64,000 bases of DNA from Venatoribacter cucullus (GTDB lineage: Bacteria > Pseudomonadota > Gammaproteobacteria > Pseudomonadales > Oceanobacteraceae), in contig NZ_CP046056.1 of assembly GCF_016132445.1 (NCBI RefSeq), positions 1,550,001 through 1,614,000 on the forward strand, in the 5' to 3' direction. The notes under the pieces are model-generated. The model had not been told where the DNA came from and searched no databases. It saw nothing but the letters and a program-made list of their open reading frames with translations. Below are positions 46,016-54,383 of this stretch, in pieces (the first letter of the stretch is position 1; every line of letters starts with the position of its first letter). Position numbers and translations under genes: made by a program.

Positions 46016-46942
46016 TCAGCGGGTAAGAATGGCTTCCAGATCGGCCTCCGCCGGCATAAACCAGTAAGCGCCGGTTTCGGCGGTGGAATAGCGCATTAAA
46101 TGGTCGCTGTAGCCATCGTCGGTATTGCCCAGCATACGGTCCAGCTGAATGCGGATACGCTTCAGGTTGCAGGCGAAGGCAATAAAATACAGACCGTGGT
46201 CTTCCGCATTGCCATAAGGCGTACTGCGGCGCCAGATTTTCTGCCCAACGCCATCCACTGTTACATCGGTACGGCTGACGTGCGAGGTGGGCGGCATATC
46301 ATCGCCTTCCAGCTCGATATTGTCGTGTTTGGTGCGGCCAATCACCTGCTCCTGCTCGTATTCACTGAGTTTATTAAAGGTATGCAGATGGTGGCTCCAT
46401 TTCTGCGTCAGCACATAAGAACCACCAGCACCGGCTTCGCCCAGCGGAATTTGAGCGGCGGCCACGCGCTGTAATTCTTTCGGGTTGGCGGTGCCATCCA
46501 CAAAGCCGGTTAAATCGCGTTCTTCACGGTTTTTAAAGCCGTTTAAATCCAGCTGGGCAATTAATACATCGCGCACGGCGGCATGCACCTGCAACACCGC
46601 GTCCATAACATCACCCTGATCATTACCGTGAATCCAGAACCAGATATCCGACTGCGTCGACGGCATGGCATAGCCGTTTTTACCTTCCAGACGGGGAAAA
46701 GGCTGCAACTGGACCGGGGTAAAAGACGGCTGAAAACGCTGCCAGGCAGCGGCCCCAAAGGCGATACCGATATACACACCCTCTCGTGGCTGTAAGGCCT
46801 TGCGTAAGGCTTTTTGCAGCGTCACCCGGGACACGGCGTGCGGCCACAGCATTTCCAGATAATGCGCGCTGCGGAATGGATCGTCGTACAGGCCCGGCTG
46901 AGCCATGGCCAGTAACGCGGTCAGGTTTTCGGTGCTATCCAT
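46016..46942 (-). CDS. Dyp-type heme peroxidase
   Basis: A 308-residue protein. The distal-side motif is GFVDGT (Asp near residue 160). The proximal heme His is probably in PTSHVSRTD and the distal Arg in RRSTPYG, the usual set for dye-decolourising peroxidases. There is no twin-arginine signal, so it is cytoplasmic or encapsulin cargo; no encapsulin gene is visible. The start MDSTENLTALLAMAQPG is behind AGGAAG. The substrate is unknown; Dyp enzymes oxidise dyes, phenols and Mn. Confidence 0.93.
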   Translation of the reverse strand: MDSTENLTALLAMAQPGLYDDPFRSAHYLEMLWPHAVSRVTLQKALRKALQPREGVYIGIAFGAAAWQRFQPSFTPVQLQPFPRLEGKNGYAMPSTQSDIWFWIHGNDQGDVMDAVLQVHAAVRDVLIAQLDLNGFKNREERDLTGFVDGTANPKELQRVAAAQIPLGEAGAGGSYVLTQKWSHHLHTFNKLSEYEQEQVIGRTKHDNIELEGDDMPPTSHVSRTDVTVDGVGQKIWRRSTPYGNAEDHGLYFIAFACNLKRIRIQLDRMLGNTDDGYSDHLMRYSTAETGAYWFMPAEADLEAILTR

Positions 46943-46986
46943 ACATCTTCCTGTTGCGATCTTTTTTATAACAATGCCGGTGAAAA

Positions 46987-48288
46987 TTAAAAATGCCAGG
47001 CAATAAAGCGGCTGTTTTTCTGCCCTTGTGCCATGGGCACCACGGTTACACCCTGCGCGTCTACTGTACGCAATGTACGTTTTAACAGCGGAATATGATC
47101 CTGCTGCGATACCAGCGCAGTAAACCAGCCGACCTGCGCACCATACTGCACGCTTTCTTCGATCATACGGTTTAAAAACGCCAGTTCACCACCTTCGCAC
47201 CACAGCTCGTTACTCTGCCCGCCAAAGTTACGTTTTACCGAGGCTTCTTCGCCTTTTAAATTACGCCATTTGCGCCTTGACTGGGCTTCGGCTTCTTGCT
47301 GCGATTTGAAAAACGGCGGATTACACAGGGTTAATTCAAAGTAATCATCAGCACCAATAATACCGCTGAAAAACTGCTGCGGATTGCGCTGCAGCAACAG
47401 CTGTACCGATTGCAGCGCCGGGTTGGCAGCAATAATGCGGTGGCCGTTGGTCACTGCCACACCGTCGGTATCAGTGGCGGTAAATTGCCAGCCAAAAGTG
47501 CGGGTGCCCAGAATGGGGTAAATCAGGTTGGCGCCGGTGCCGATGTCCAGCACCCGCGGCACCGGGTTTTTGGTCGCCCGCTCACCGCTGGCCAACAAAT
47601 CATTTAAATACTGCAGATAGTCGGCCCGGCCCGGAATCGGTGGGCACAAATAGCCGGCCGGGATCTGCCATTGGGTAATGCCATAGTGATGCGCCAGAAT
47701 GGCCTGATTCAGACACAACACCGCCTTCGGGTTGCTGAAATCAATGGTTTGTTCACCGCGCGGATTGGGCGCTAAGTATTTATCCAGCGCCGGCAACGCC
47801 GCCACCAGCGCCTCCATATCGTAACGGCCCTGATGCGGGTTGGACGGATGCAGGCCTTCGGCCTTTTTTTCACCGTACAGGGGCGACACCGGTTCGGTCG
47901 GCGCGGCCTGTTCGCGGCGCTGACCGTAAGGCGAACCGGAACGCGGTTTATCCGAGCGGGGTTTATCCGCACGCGGTTTGCCGGCGTAGGGACTGTCAGA
48001 ACGCGGCTTATCTGAGCGCGGTTTGTTCGAGCCGGGCTTGTCCGAACGCGGTTTGCCCGCATAAGGGCTATCCGAGCGGGGTTTATCTGAACGAGGCTTA
48101 TCCGTACGCGGTTTGCCAGCATAAGGACTGTCAGAGCGCGGCTTGTCAGAGCGTGGCTTGTCATTGCGCGGTTTATCGGAACGCGGTTGTTCGCCGTCGG
48201 TTTTTTTACGGGCTCCCCAGGGGGAAAACGGGGTGCTGTTATCGTCGCTCATGCCGGCTTCATCATCAGAATCAAAGGCCGGCATCAT
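46987..48288 (-). CDS. rlmF: 23S rRNA (adenine1618-N6)-methyltransferase RlmF with repetitive N-terminal extension
   Basis: 433 residues. The C-terminal 300 match RlmF, which methylates A1618 of 23S rRNA with SAM: LDIGTGANLIYPILG (SAM binding), LTLCNPPFFKSQQEA (catalytic NPPF) and FGGQSNELWCEGGE. It is preceded by about 100 residues of low complexity, built from the units KPRSD and DSPYAGKPRSDK. Such basic, disordered tails can bind RNA. E. coli RlmF is about 308 residues. The ATG overlaps the TGA of the regulator above by 4 nt; MSDDNSTPF at 48252 is an alternative start. Coupling with the regulator gene is likely. Confidence 0.9.
   Translation of the reverse strand: MMPAFDSDDEAGMSDDNSTPFSPWGARKKTDGEQPRSDKPRNDKPRSDKPRSDSPYAGKPRTDKPRSDKPRSDSPYAGKPRSDKPGSNKPRSDKPRSDSPYAGKPRADKPRSDKPRSGSPYGQRREQAAPTEPVSPLYGEKKAEGLHPSNPHQGRYDMEALVAALPALDKYLAPNPRGEQTIDFSNPKAVLCLNQAILAHHYGITQWQIPAGYLCPPIPGRADYLQYLNDLLASGERATKNPVPRVLDIGTGANLIYPILGTRTFGWQFTATDTDGVAVTNGHRIIAANPALQSVQLLLQRNPQQFFSGIIGADDYFELTLCNPPFFKSQQEAEAQSRRKWRNLKGEEASVKRNFGGQSNELWCEGGELAFLNRMIEESVQYGAQVGWFTALVSQQDHIPLLKRTLRTVDAQGVTVVPMAQGQKNSRFIAWHF
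47935..48190. repeat. Degenerate in-frame tandem repeat within rlmF
   Basis: About 250 bp encode repeated KPRSD pentads, organised in larger blocks that end in DSPYAG. The DNA repeats at 15-bp and 60- to 75-bp periods with substitutions. Unit identity and frame preservation point to expansion by slippage or recombination under coding constraint. It is not a CRISPR array, since no unique spacers are present. Confidence 0.85.
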
Positions 48289-49298
48289 ACCATGCCCGCC
48301 GGGCCGGAGCTGCTGCCACGGAAGAGTTTGGCGCGCACTTTTTTGCGGTATTCCCCCGGTGTTTGCCCCGCCAGGCGGCGGAAAATGCGGGTAAAGTAGC
48401 CGCCATCGCTGTAGCCCACTGCCGCGGCAATGTCGGCAATGCTCAGGTTGGAGTTCTGCAGCAAATCACGCGCCGCATCACAGCGCTGTTGCTGCAAATA
48501 CTGACCCGGGGTTTGTCCGGTAACCGCCTGAAAACGCCGGTCAAACTGGCGTTTGCTTAACCCGGCGGCCTGCGCCAGCGCCGCCAAATCCAGCGGCCGC
48601 TGCAGATTCTGCTGCAGCCAGGTTTGCGCCAGGGCAATTTCCTCGTCCGGGTGCTGCTGCGCCTGGCCGGCATAAAACACCTTTTTCTCAAACGGATTAC
48701 GCACCTCGGGCGAAAACTGCTGCTCAACTTTTAAGGCCAGTTCGCGGCCGTACTGCAGGCCGAGAAAATGCACCATTAAATCGGCACCAGAGTTCACACT
48801 GGCGGCACAATAAATGCGCCCGGCCTGGGTTAACAAATGCTGGCGCTGCAACTGCACGCGCGGGTAATCCCGGGCGAAGGCATCCAGATAATGCCAGTGG
48901 GTAGTGGCCGGTTTGCCATCCAGAATGCCGCTTTCCGCCAGCAGGCACACCCCGGTGCCCACGGCAATAATGCTGGCGCCAGCGCGATACTGGCGCGCCA
49001 GCCAGTCCACCGTACCGGCCAGCGCTGGCAACTGCCGGCGTGGGTTACGCCACAGCGCCGGCACCACAATTAAATCGGTTTGCACAATATCGGGCAGGGT
49101 TTTGGACGGGCGGATCTGAAAGCCACCCAGCATGGTTAGCGGCTGCAGCTCGGCCGCCACCACATCCACCTTAAAACCGGCGCGGGCATCGCGCTTTACC
49201 CGCAGCTGTGCCCGGGCCGCTTCCAGCATTTCCAGCGGAATGGCGACGCTGGAACTCAGCATCTGATCAATCGCCAGTAAAGTAATGTGTTTAATCAT
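48285..49298 (-). CDS. GlxA-type AraC-family transcriptional regulator
   Basis: A 337-residue protein. It has an N-terminal DJ-1/PfpI-like domain (VVPALWRNPRRQLPAL, ASIIAVGTGVCLLAESG with a nucleophile-elbow-like Cys) and a C-terminal AraC double helix-turn-helix (LAQAAGLSKRQFDRRFQAVTGQTP, IADIAAAVGYSDGGYFTRIFRR). Members control catabolic genes; the ligand is not known here. It is divergent from mtfA and overlaps rlmF by 4 nt at the end. Confidence 0.93.
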   Translation of the reverse strand: MIKHITLLAIDQMLSSSVAIPLEMLEAARAQLRVKRDARAGFKVDVVAAELQPLTMLGGFQIRPSKTLPDIVQTDLIVVPALWRNPRRQLPALAGTVDWLARQYRAGASIIAVGTGVCLLAESGILDGKPATTHWHYLDAFARDYPRVQLQRQHLLTQAGRIYCAASVNSGADLMVHFLGLQYGRELALKVEQQFSPEVRNPFEKKVFYAGQAQQHPDEEIALAQTWLQQNLQRPLDLAALAQAAGLSKRQFDRRFQAVTGQTPGQYLQQQRCDAARDLLQNSNLSIADIAAAVGYSDGGYFTRIFRRLAGQTPGEYRKKVRAKLFRGSSSGPAGMV

Positions 49299-49354
49299 CG
49301 CCAGCCCCCGTTATTCCGTTATGATGCTGCCCAATCTTACCGTCCGGTGCTGTT

Positions 49355-50182
49355 ATGCAACCCGTTACCCTGTTTTTAGTGTTCGCTGCCGTGGTACTGG
49401 CCGCGCTTATTTTCTGGCTGTTTTTTTACCGCAGCTGGCGGCGTCAGCGCGAACTGGACAGCCCGTTTCCACCGCGCTGGCGCCAACTGCTGCGCGAACA
49501 ACTGCCCCACTACGCCCATCTGAACAGCAACCAGCAATACCGGCTGGAACAATGCGTACAGCTGTTTATGGCGGAAAAAACCTTCTACGGCTGCGATGGC
49601 TTTACCATCAACGACCGTGTGCGCATCACCATTGCCGGCCACGCCTGCCTGTTACTGCTGGGGCGCAGCTTTTCGCACTTTGACGACATCCGCAGCATTC
49701 TGGTGTACCCGGATGTTTACAAAGTACCCAACCGCCGTCAGGACGGGCTGGTGGTGCATCAGGGTAACGACGTGCGTGCCGGTGAAGCCTGGAGCGCCGG
49801 CCGCGTGGTACTGGCCTGGACCAGCTGCGAAGAAGCCAGCAAAGACCGGCATTTTCCGCACAACGTGGTACTGCACGAATTTGCTCACCAGCTGGACTAC
49901 CTCGACGGCATGGCCGATGGCGCGCCACCGCTGAACAGCGAACTGAGCGACGACTGGCCGCGCATTATGACCGCCGCCTTCAACGACCTGCAGCAGGCCA
50001 TGTACTACCAGCAACGCCCCTGGCTGGACCCCTATGGTGCCACCGAACCGGCCGAATTTTTTGCCGTACTGACCGAAACCTTTTACCAGCAGCCGCAACA
50101 CCTGCAGCAACAGCAACCGCAGGTATTTGACCTGCTGTGCCGTTATTACCGGACAGACCCGCGCCAGTTCAGCACCCGCTAA
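49355..50182 (+). CDS. mtfA: MtfA-type M90 zinc metallopeptidase
   Basis: 275 residues. The N-terminal hydrophobic helix (residues 5-24) is longer than in E. coli MtfA and may anchor it in the membrane. The HExxH-type motif is VLHEFAHQLDYLDG (near residue 180), followed by a downstream Glu in TEPAEFFAVLTETFYQ. In E. coli, MtfA interacts with Mlc and links to glucose PTS control; that is unproven here. The ATG start follows a short leader. The next gene follows in the same direction after about 130 bp. Confidence 0.9.
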   Translation: MQPVTLFLVFAAVVLAALIFWLFFYRSWRRQRELDSPFPPRWRQLLREQLPHYAHLNSNQQYRLEQCVQLFMAEKTFYGCDGFTINDRVRITIAGHACLLLLGRSFSHFDDIRSILVYPDVYKVPNRRQDGLVVHQGNDVRAGEAWSAGRVVLAWTSCEEASKDRHFPHNVVLHEFAHQLDYLDGMADGAPPLNSELSDDWPRIMTAAFNDLQQAMYYQQRPWLDPYGATEPAEFFAVLTETFYQQPQHLQQQQPQVFDLLCRYYRTDPRQFSTR

Positions 50183-50313
50183 GACACCCTTGCCTTGGTC
50201 GCAACAATTGCGACCTTATTGTCCTGCTTTATGACCAATCTATCCTAATAACCCTGCCGGTGCGCCCCCTACAATGGCCGCATTCCAAACAGGTACAGGG
50301 TTATTTCCGGGTT

Positions 50314-52035
50314 ATGCGCAAACTTGCTGTTATTACCGCCTTCGGTGGCATCAATGCCGCCGGCCGCAGTTCCGGCCATCAGGCTTTCCGTCGTCTGGTG
50401 CTGGACAAACTTTCTGCCACCCAGCAACTGGAAACGCTGAACGCCTTAGCGCAGCTGATGGGCCTGCCGCAGCAAAGCGACATAACCGCCGCCTGGCGCG
50501 AGCAGATTATTAACGGCAGCCTGATCCGTGGCTGGGACAATATCGACTGGGACGCCGCCGCCGTACCCTTCCACCAGCCTTTTACCGATGCCGAAGGCAC
50601 TCCCTGCTGGCGCTTAAGCCACAAACGGCTGGCGGTACAAAGCGCCGGCCAGACCCCCAAAGGCTTTGATCCGGCGTCGCTGTACCCGTCGCGTCATCAT
50701 CCGCGTGGCTTGCAGATGGCGGTGTATGGCGTTTCCGATGCGCTGGGCCAGCTGGGGCTGGATTGGGAAGTGATCCGCCAGCACCTGCGCCCCGACCAGA
50801 TTGCCGTGTACGCCGGTTCGGCCATGGGCCAGCAGGATGCCAATGGCCACGGCGGTATGCTGCAGTCGTTCCTGCAGGGCAAACGCACCAGCTCCAAACA
50901 GTGCGCGCTGGGGTTAAGTGAAATGCCGGCCGACTTTATTAACGCCTATGTGCTGGGCAACGTCGGCGCCACCGGCAGCATGACCGGCGCCTGCGCGACC
51001 TTTTTATACAACTTAAAAGTGGCGCTGGACGATATTCACAGCGGCCGCCGCCGGCTGGTGATTGTGGGCAACAGCGAAGCGCCATTAACCCCGGAAATTG
51101 TTGAAGGCTTCAGCGCCATGACGGCGCTGGTCACCGAACAAAAACTGCGCGATCTGGACGGCCTGGGCCGCGATGACACCCCGGATTTCCGCCGTGCCAG
51201 CCGCCCGTTTGGTGAAAACGGCGGCTTTACCATTGCCGAATCAGCGCAGTTTATTGTGCTGACCGACGACGCCTTAGCGCTGGAACTGGGCCTGAGCATT
51301 TATGGCAGTGTGGGCGATGTGTTTATTAATGCCGACGGCTATAAAAAATCCATCTCCAACCCGGGCGTTGGCAACTACTTAACCATGGGCAAAGCCATGG
51401 CCGAAGCGCGCCGCTGGCTGGGTGAGCTGGCGCTAAAACATGGCTCGTTCGTACATGCCCACGGCAGCAGCACGCCGGCCAACCGCACCACCGAATCGCA
51501 TATTTTCAGCGAACTGGCCAAAGCCTTCCGCATTCCGGCCTGGGACATTACCGCCGTAAAAGCCCACGTTGGCCACTCTATTTCGGCCGCCAGCGCCGAC
51601 CAGTTAATGGCCACGCTGGGCAGCTGGGCGCACGGCATTATTCCCGGCATTACCACCACCAGCGCGGTAGCCGCAGATGTGTACCAGAGCAACCTGAACA
51701 TTCTGCTGCAACACAAAGAAATGGATGCCGAAAAAACTCCGCTGGCCTTTGTAAACTCCAAAGGGTTTGGCGGCAACAACGCCTCGGCGTTTTTTGTCAG
51801 CCCACACAAAACCCTGGAAATTCTGCAGCGTAAATACAGCGGCCAGGAATGGCACGACTATCACAATAAAAATGTCGATGTGCAGCAACGCAGCCAGCAA
51901 TGGGATAAAGACACCAGCGCCGGTCTAACCAAACCGATTTATCGTTTTGGCGAGGCGGTACTGGAACCAGAAGACCTGGAATTAAGCGACCTGCGCATTC
52001 ATATAAAAGGCTGGGATAACCCAGTAGAACTTTAA
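50314..52035 (+). CDS. fabY: FabY-type beta-ketoacyl-ACP synthase
   Basis: 573 residues, closely matching the FabY protein of Pseudomonas aeruginosa (PA5174, remembered), which starts fatty-acid synthesis from acetyl-CoA and malonyl-ACP. The catalytic Cys sits in TGACATFLYNL. His in VHAHGSSTPANRTTES and VKAHVGHSISAASADQL complete the triad. The early block AAGRSSGHQAFRR is typical. The start MRKLAVITAFGG is chosen by family match; the frame is open for 59 codons above but reads as non-coding. It faces a truncated SDR gene. Confidence 0.92.
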   Translation: MRKLAVITAFGGINAAGRSSGHQAFRRLVLDKLSATQQLETLNALAQLMGLPQQSDITAAWREQIINGSLIRGWDNIDWDAAAVPFHQPFTDAEGTPCWRLSHKRLAVQSAGQTPKGFDPASLYPSRHHPRGLQMAVYGVSDALGQLGLDWEVIRQHLRPDQIAVYAGSAMGQQDANGHGGMLQSFLQGKRTSSKQCALGLSEMPADFINAYVLGNVGATGSMTGACATFLYNLKVALDDIHSGRRRLVIVGNSEAPLTPEIVEGFSAMTALVTEQKLRDLDGLGRDDTPDFRRASRPFGENGGFTIAESAQFIVLTDDALALELGLSIYGSVGDVFINADGYKKSISNPGVGNYLTMGKAMAEARRWLGELALKHGSFVHAHGSSTPANRTTESHIFSELAKAFRIPAWDITAVKAHVGHSISAASADQLMATLGSWAHGIIPGITTTSAVAADVYQSNLNILLQHKEMDAEKTPLAFVNSKGFGGNNASAFFVSPHKTLEILQRKYSGQEWHDYHNKNVDVQQRSQQWDKDTSAGLTKPIYRFGEAVLEPEDLELSDLRIHIKGWDNPVEL

Positions 52036-52047
52036 AACAGAAGAACG

Positions 52048-52287
52048 TTAAGACGGAATAACCGAACCGTCCCAATGCAGCAGTGCGCCGTGCTGCTGCG
52101 CCTGCTGTAAAAACGGCTGCACCAGCGGGATTGAAGTGGCTGCCGATAAATCGGCCACGCAATGGAAATCCGACGGCGCGCCGGAACGGCTGAGGGTAAA
52201 CACCGTATAACCCGCTGCGCGCAGCTGGCGGGCCAGTTCGGCACCAATACCGCCAGAAGAACCGGCTACTAAAACGCGCTGGACCAT
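52048..52287 (-). pseudogene. SDR-family oxidoreductase stump
   Basis: 79 codons encode only the first Rossmann half of a short-chain dehydrogenase: RVLVAGSSGGIGAELARQL with the TGxxxGIG-type glycine motif, then a sequence ending HGALLHWDGSVIPS and a stop. SDR enzymes are about 240 residues and need a YxxxK motif, which is absent. The 3' portion is gone where the fabY gene ends, 12 bp away. So it is a remnant after deletion, or a small peptide with a different role. Confidence 0.7.
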
Positions 52288-52341
52288 AGGCTTACCCTCA
52301 GATCAGATTATTCAGACGGTACTTTCTTAGAAAGACCTTCC

Positions 52342-52722
52342 TCAGAACGGCACGTCGTCATCATAGGCCGGGGCATCGTAGTTTGGCATGGTTTGCGAAA
52401 ACTCATCCGCACCACCACTGCCCGCCCCTTCAATGCGCCACGCCTGCAGGCTGGTGAAGCATTTTTCCGGGTTACCCGGTTTGGCCCACAGACGGCCCGA
52501 CAGGTTGAAGGTCACTTTAATTTCATCGCCAATGCGGTAGTTATCCATCAACGCACATTTGTCTTTCAGCAACTCCAGCGCCACGTAATTCGGATACTCC
52601 GGCTTCTCGCCTTCGCCGGTGAGCTTGATCACAAACTCGCGTTTGGTGAAACCGTTGGCACCGTAGGAACGGGTTTCGTCGATGGAATGAATGGTGCCCT
52701 GCACCTCGAAGTTCTTGGCCAT
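52342..52722 (-). CDS. DUF3127-family protein with SSB-like acidic C-terminus
   Basis: 126 residues. The core FEVQGTIHSIDETRSYGANGFTKREFVIKL, then an OB-fold-like region, matches the DUF3127 family of small single-strand-DNA-binding-like proteins. A disordered linker leads to an acidic tip ending DDDVPF, very like the DDDIPF tail by which SSB recruits repair and replication proteins. The start MAKNFEV has AGGA nearby; the frame continues 20 codons further up without sense. Function in DNA metabolism is inferred. Confidence 0.85.
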   Translation of the reverse strand: MAKNFEVQGTIHSIDETRSYGANGFTKREFVIKLTGEGEKPEYPNYVALELLKDKCALMDNYRIGDEIKVTFNLSGRLWAKPGNPEKCFTSLQAWRIEGAGSGGADEFSQTMPNYDAPAYDDDVPF

Positions 52723-52819
52723 GAGAGAGTCCTGAGTATTGCTGGTATAAAAAGAAGTGCCGATGGTATCACCAAACGGCACATTATTATGGGTTGAACT
52801 GAGTGGTGAAGACTGAAAT

Positions 52820-53233
52820 TCAGGAATGCAGGCTATTCAGTTCATCCAATGCTGCCTGAGCAAGGAAACCAGAACGGCTGCCATAACGGGGATTCGCCGA
52901 CACAATGGCATCAATCCGTTTGATCAGACGATCAGGCAAGGTGACATTGATTTTCTGTGATTTACCCAGGTAAGGGGTGATATCAAAATCCACCAACGCC
53001 CAGATACGGTCGGTATACGCCGGGTTTTTACGGTGTTCTTCAATCAGGCCAGCCTGGGGAACCGGGTCACCTTCTTCAAACAGAAACTCCATATACCCTT
53101 CCAGCGCTTCGTAAGCATTAGCGATGGCCTCATCCAGGGTATCGCCAGCCGATACACAGCCCGGGATATCCGGAAACTCGACCCCGTAAGCCTGGGTTTC
53201 GTTGCCAAGTTCAATCGCAATAGGAAATTTCAT
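52820..53233 (-). CDS. hicB: HicB-family antitoxin
   Basis: 137 residues. The N-terminal partial RNase-H-like HicB fold (YGVEFPDIPGCVSAGDTLDEAI) is joined to a C-terminal ribbon-helix-helix DNA-binding domain (INVTLPDRLIKRIDAIVSAN). HicB neutralises the HicA mRNase and represses the operon. The start MKFPIAIEL has AAGGGG before it. Upstream lies a hicA with a premature stop, so the antitoxin may persist as an orphan regulator. Confidence 0.93.
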   Translation of the reverse strand: MKFPIAIELGNETQAYGVEFPDIPGCVSAGDTLDEAIANAYEALEGYMEFLFEEGDPVPQAGLIEEHRKNPAYTDRIWALVDFDITPYLGKSQKINVTLPDRLIKRIDAIVSANPRYGSRSGFLAQAALDELNSLHS

Positions 53234-53247
53234 AGACAACCCCTTAA

Positions 53248-53427
53248 TTAAAGCTGTGCCTGTGTTCGTATGGCACGAACAGTACCGGGCGGCAGGTCTT
53301 TTTTAGGATGTGGCACCGTTACTTTGCCGGGTTAGGTTGGGTGCTTGTAATAGTGATGCGAGCCTCTGACATTCACCAGATACCAGCCATCCTCCTCGAG
53401 GTCTTTGATCAATGCCCGACTGTTCAC
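53248..53427 (-). pseudogene. hicA: HicA toxin gene with in-frame nonsense codon
   Basis: Reading from GTG (with GGAG before it) gives VNSRALIKDLEEDGWYLVNV, then RGSHHYYKHPT, a TAA at codon 32 (53334-53332), and then PGKVTVPHPKKDLPPGTVRA to a normal stop. Typical HicA reads HPTKPGKVTVPHPKKDLP, so one substitution, AAA to TAA, explains it. The catalytic histidine pair is retained before the stop, but the C-terminal half of the small dsRBD fold is lost. The gap to hicB is 14 bp. Confidence 0.85.
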
Positions 53428-53566
53428 AGAGCCTCCGTGCCCATAAGCGCACTTCAGTCGGAGTTACTATAACCCCGCCATCTGATTTGGGTCAACGCAT
53501 GCCACGGGCAAAGCGAGCGCCCTCGCCAGCCCACTGCCGCGGTCAGCCAGTTCGGGGTTTAAAGGA

Positions 53567-53610
53567 GCGTTTACAGGGGCGTTTACAGGGGCGTTTACAG
53601 GGGCGTTTTT
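53567..53610. repeat. Tandem 12-bp repeat, three and a half copies
   Basis: GCGTTTACAGGG is repeated three times, followed by a partial GCGTTTTT. It lies in the non-coding space between hicA and the YgjP-like gene. I see no gene in 53428-53669; a short hairpin-like AACGC/GCGTT near the end may help termination. Confidence 0.9.
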
Positions 53611-53669
53611 CCAACGCTGTTACCAACGCCTGGCGGATACATCTGAGAAAAAATCACGCACTGTGCTTA

Positions 53670-54383
53670 TCAATACGCCCACGAATCATGCGCCAGCGGC
53701 GAACTGTTCAGCAGATTCCGGCGCTCGCGCCAGTCAGGCAGGTATTTATCCATCAGCGTCATAAAGCGCTCGTTATGATGCCGTTCATGCAGGTGTACCA
53801 GTTCATGCACCAGAATAAACTCCAGGCACTCGGGTGCTTTGCGGGCAAGGTCAAGGTTCAGCCAGATGCGTGCCGCTTTAATATTGCAGCTGCCCCATTT
53901 GGTTTTCATGCGCTTAACGCCCCAGCTATCGGCCTGCACGCCTATTAACGGCTGCCAGTATTCCAGCAACTGCGCCGTCGCCGTTTTCATCTGCGCGCGA
54001 TAGTACTCATTCAACAGCGCCATACGGTTATCGCGATGGGTGCCAGGCTGAACGAACAGCGTGATTTTGGTTTTCGTAACCTTAACCTCGTGTTTGCCCG
54101 CGCGCTCACGCACATCCAGCCGTAACCGTTTGCCCCACAGGTAGTGAGTTTCGCCATTCACCATTTCACGCTCGGTCTGGCGTGGCTGGCTGGTAAAGCT
54201 TTTCTGCTGCTTACGAATCCAGGGAATACGCGAGATGACGGCCATACGAATGGCGGTATCGGTCATCTGCAGCGGTGCCGATACCCGCACCTTACCGTCA
54301 GGCGGTAACACGTTGATGTGCAGGTTTTTAATGGCTTTACGCTGCAGGACCAGTGTCAGCTCTCCAAAGCGGAGTTCTGCCAT
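53670..54383 (-). CDS. YgjP-like M48-related metallopeptidase in the RM operon
   Basis: 237 residues of the YgjP/DUF45 family. The zinc motif HELVHLHERHHNERF near residue 200 is intact, with a preceding TKWGSCN block that is the family signature. No membrane helix is visible. The ATG overlaps the hsdR stop in a TAATG arrangement, so translation is coupled. Members often follow type I restriction operons; their role there is not established, and proteolytic control of the restriction subunit is one possibility. Confidence 0.9.
   Translation of the reverse strand: MAELRFGELTLVLQRKAIKNLHINVLPPDGKVRVSAPLQMTDTAIRMAVISRIPWIRKQQKSFTSQPRQTEREMVNGETHYLWGKRLRLDVRERAGKHEVKVTKTKITLFVQPGTHRDNRMALLNEYYRAQMKTATAQLLEYWQPLIGVQADSWGVKRMKTKWGSCNIKAARIWLNLDLARKAPECLEFILVHELVHLHERHHNERFMTLMDKYLPDWRERRNLLNSSPLAHDSWAY

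Noticed and set aside
47935-48190. CRISPR-like array
   Set aside because: The repeats are in frame, contiguous and encode KPRSD units; there are no unique spacers.
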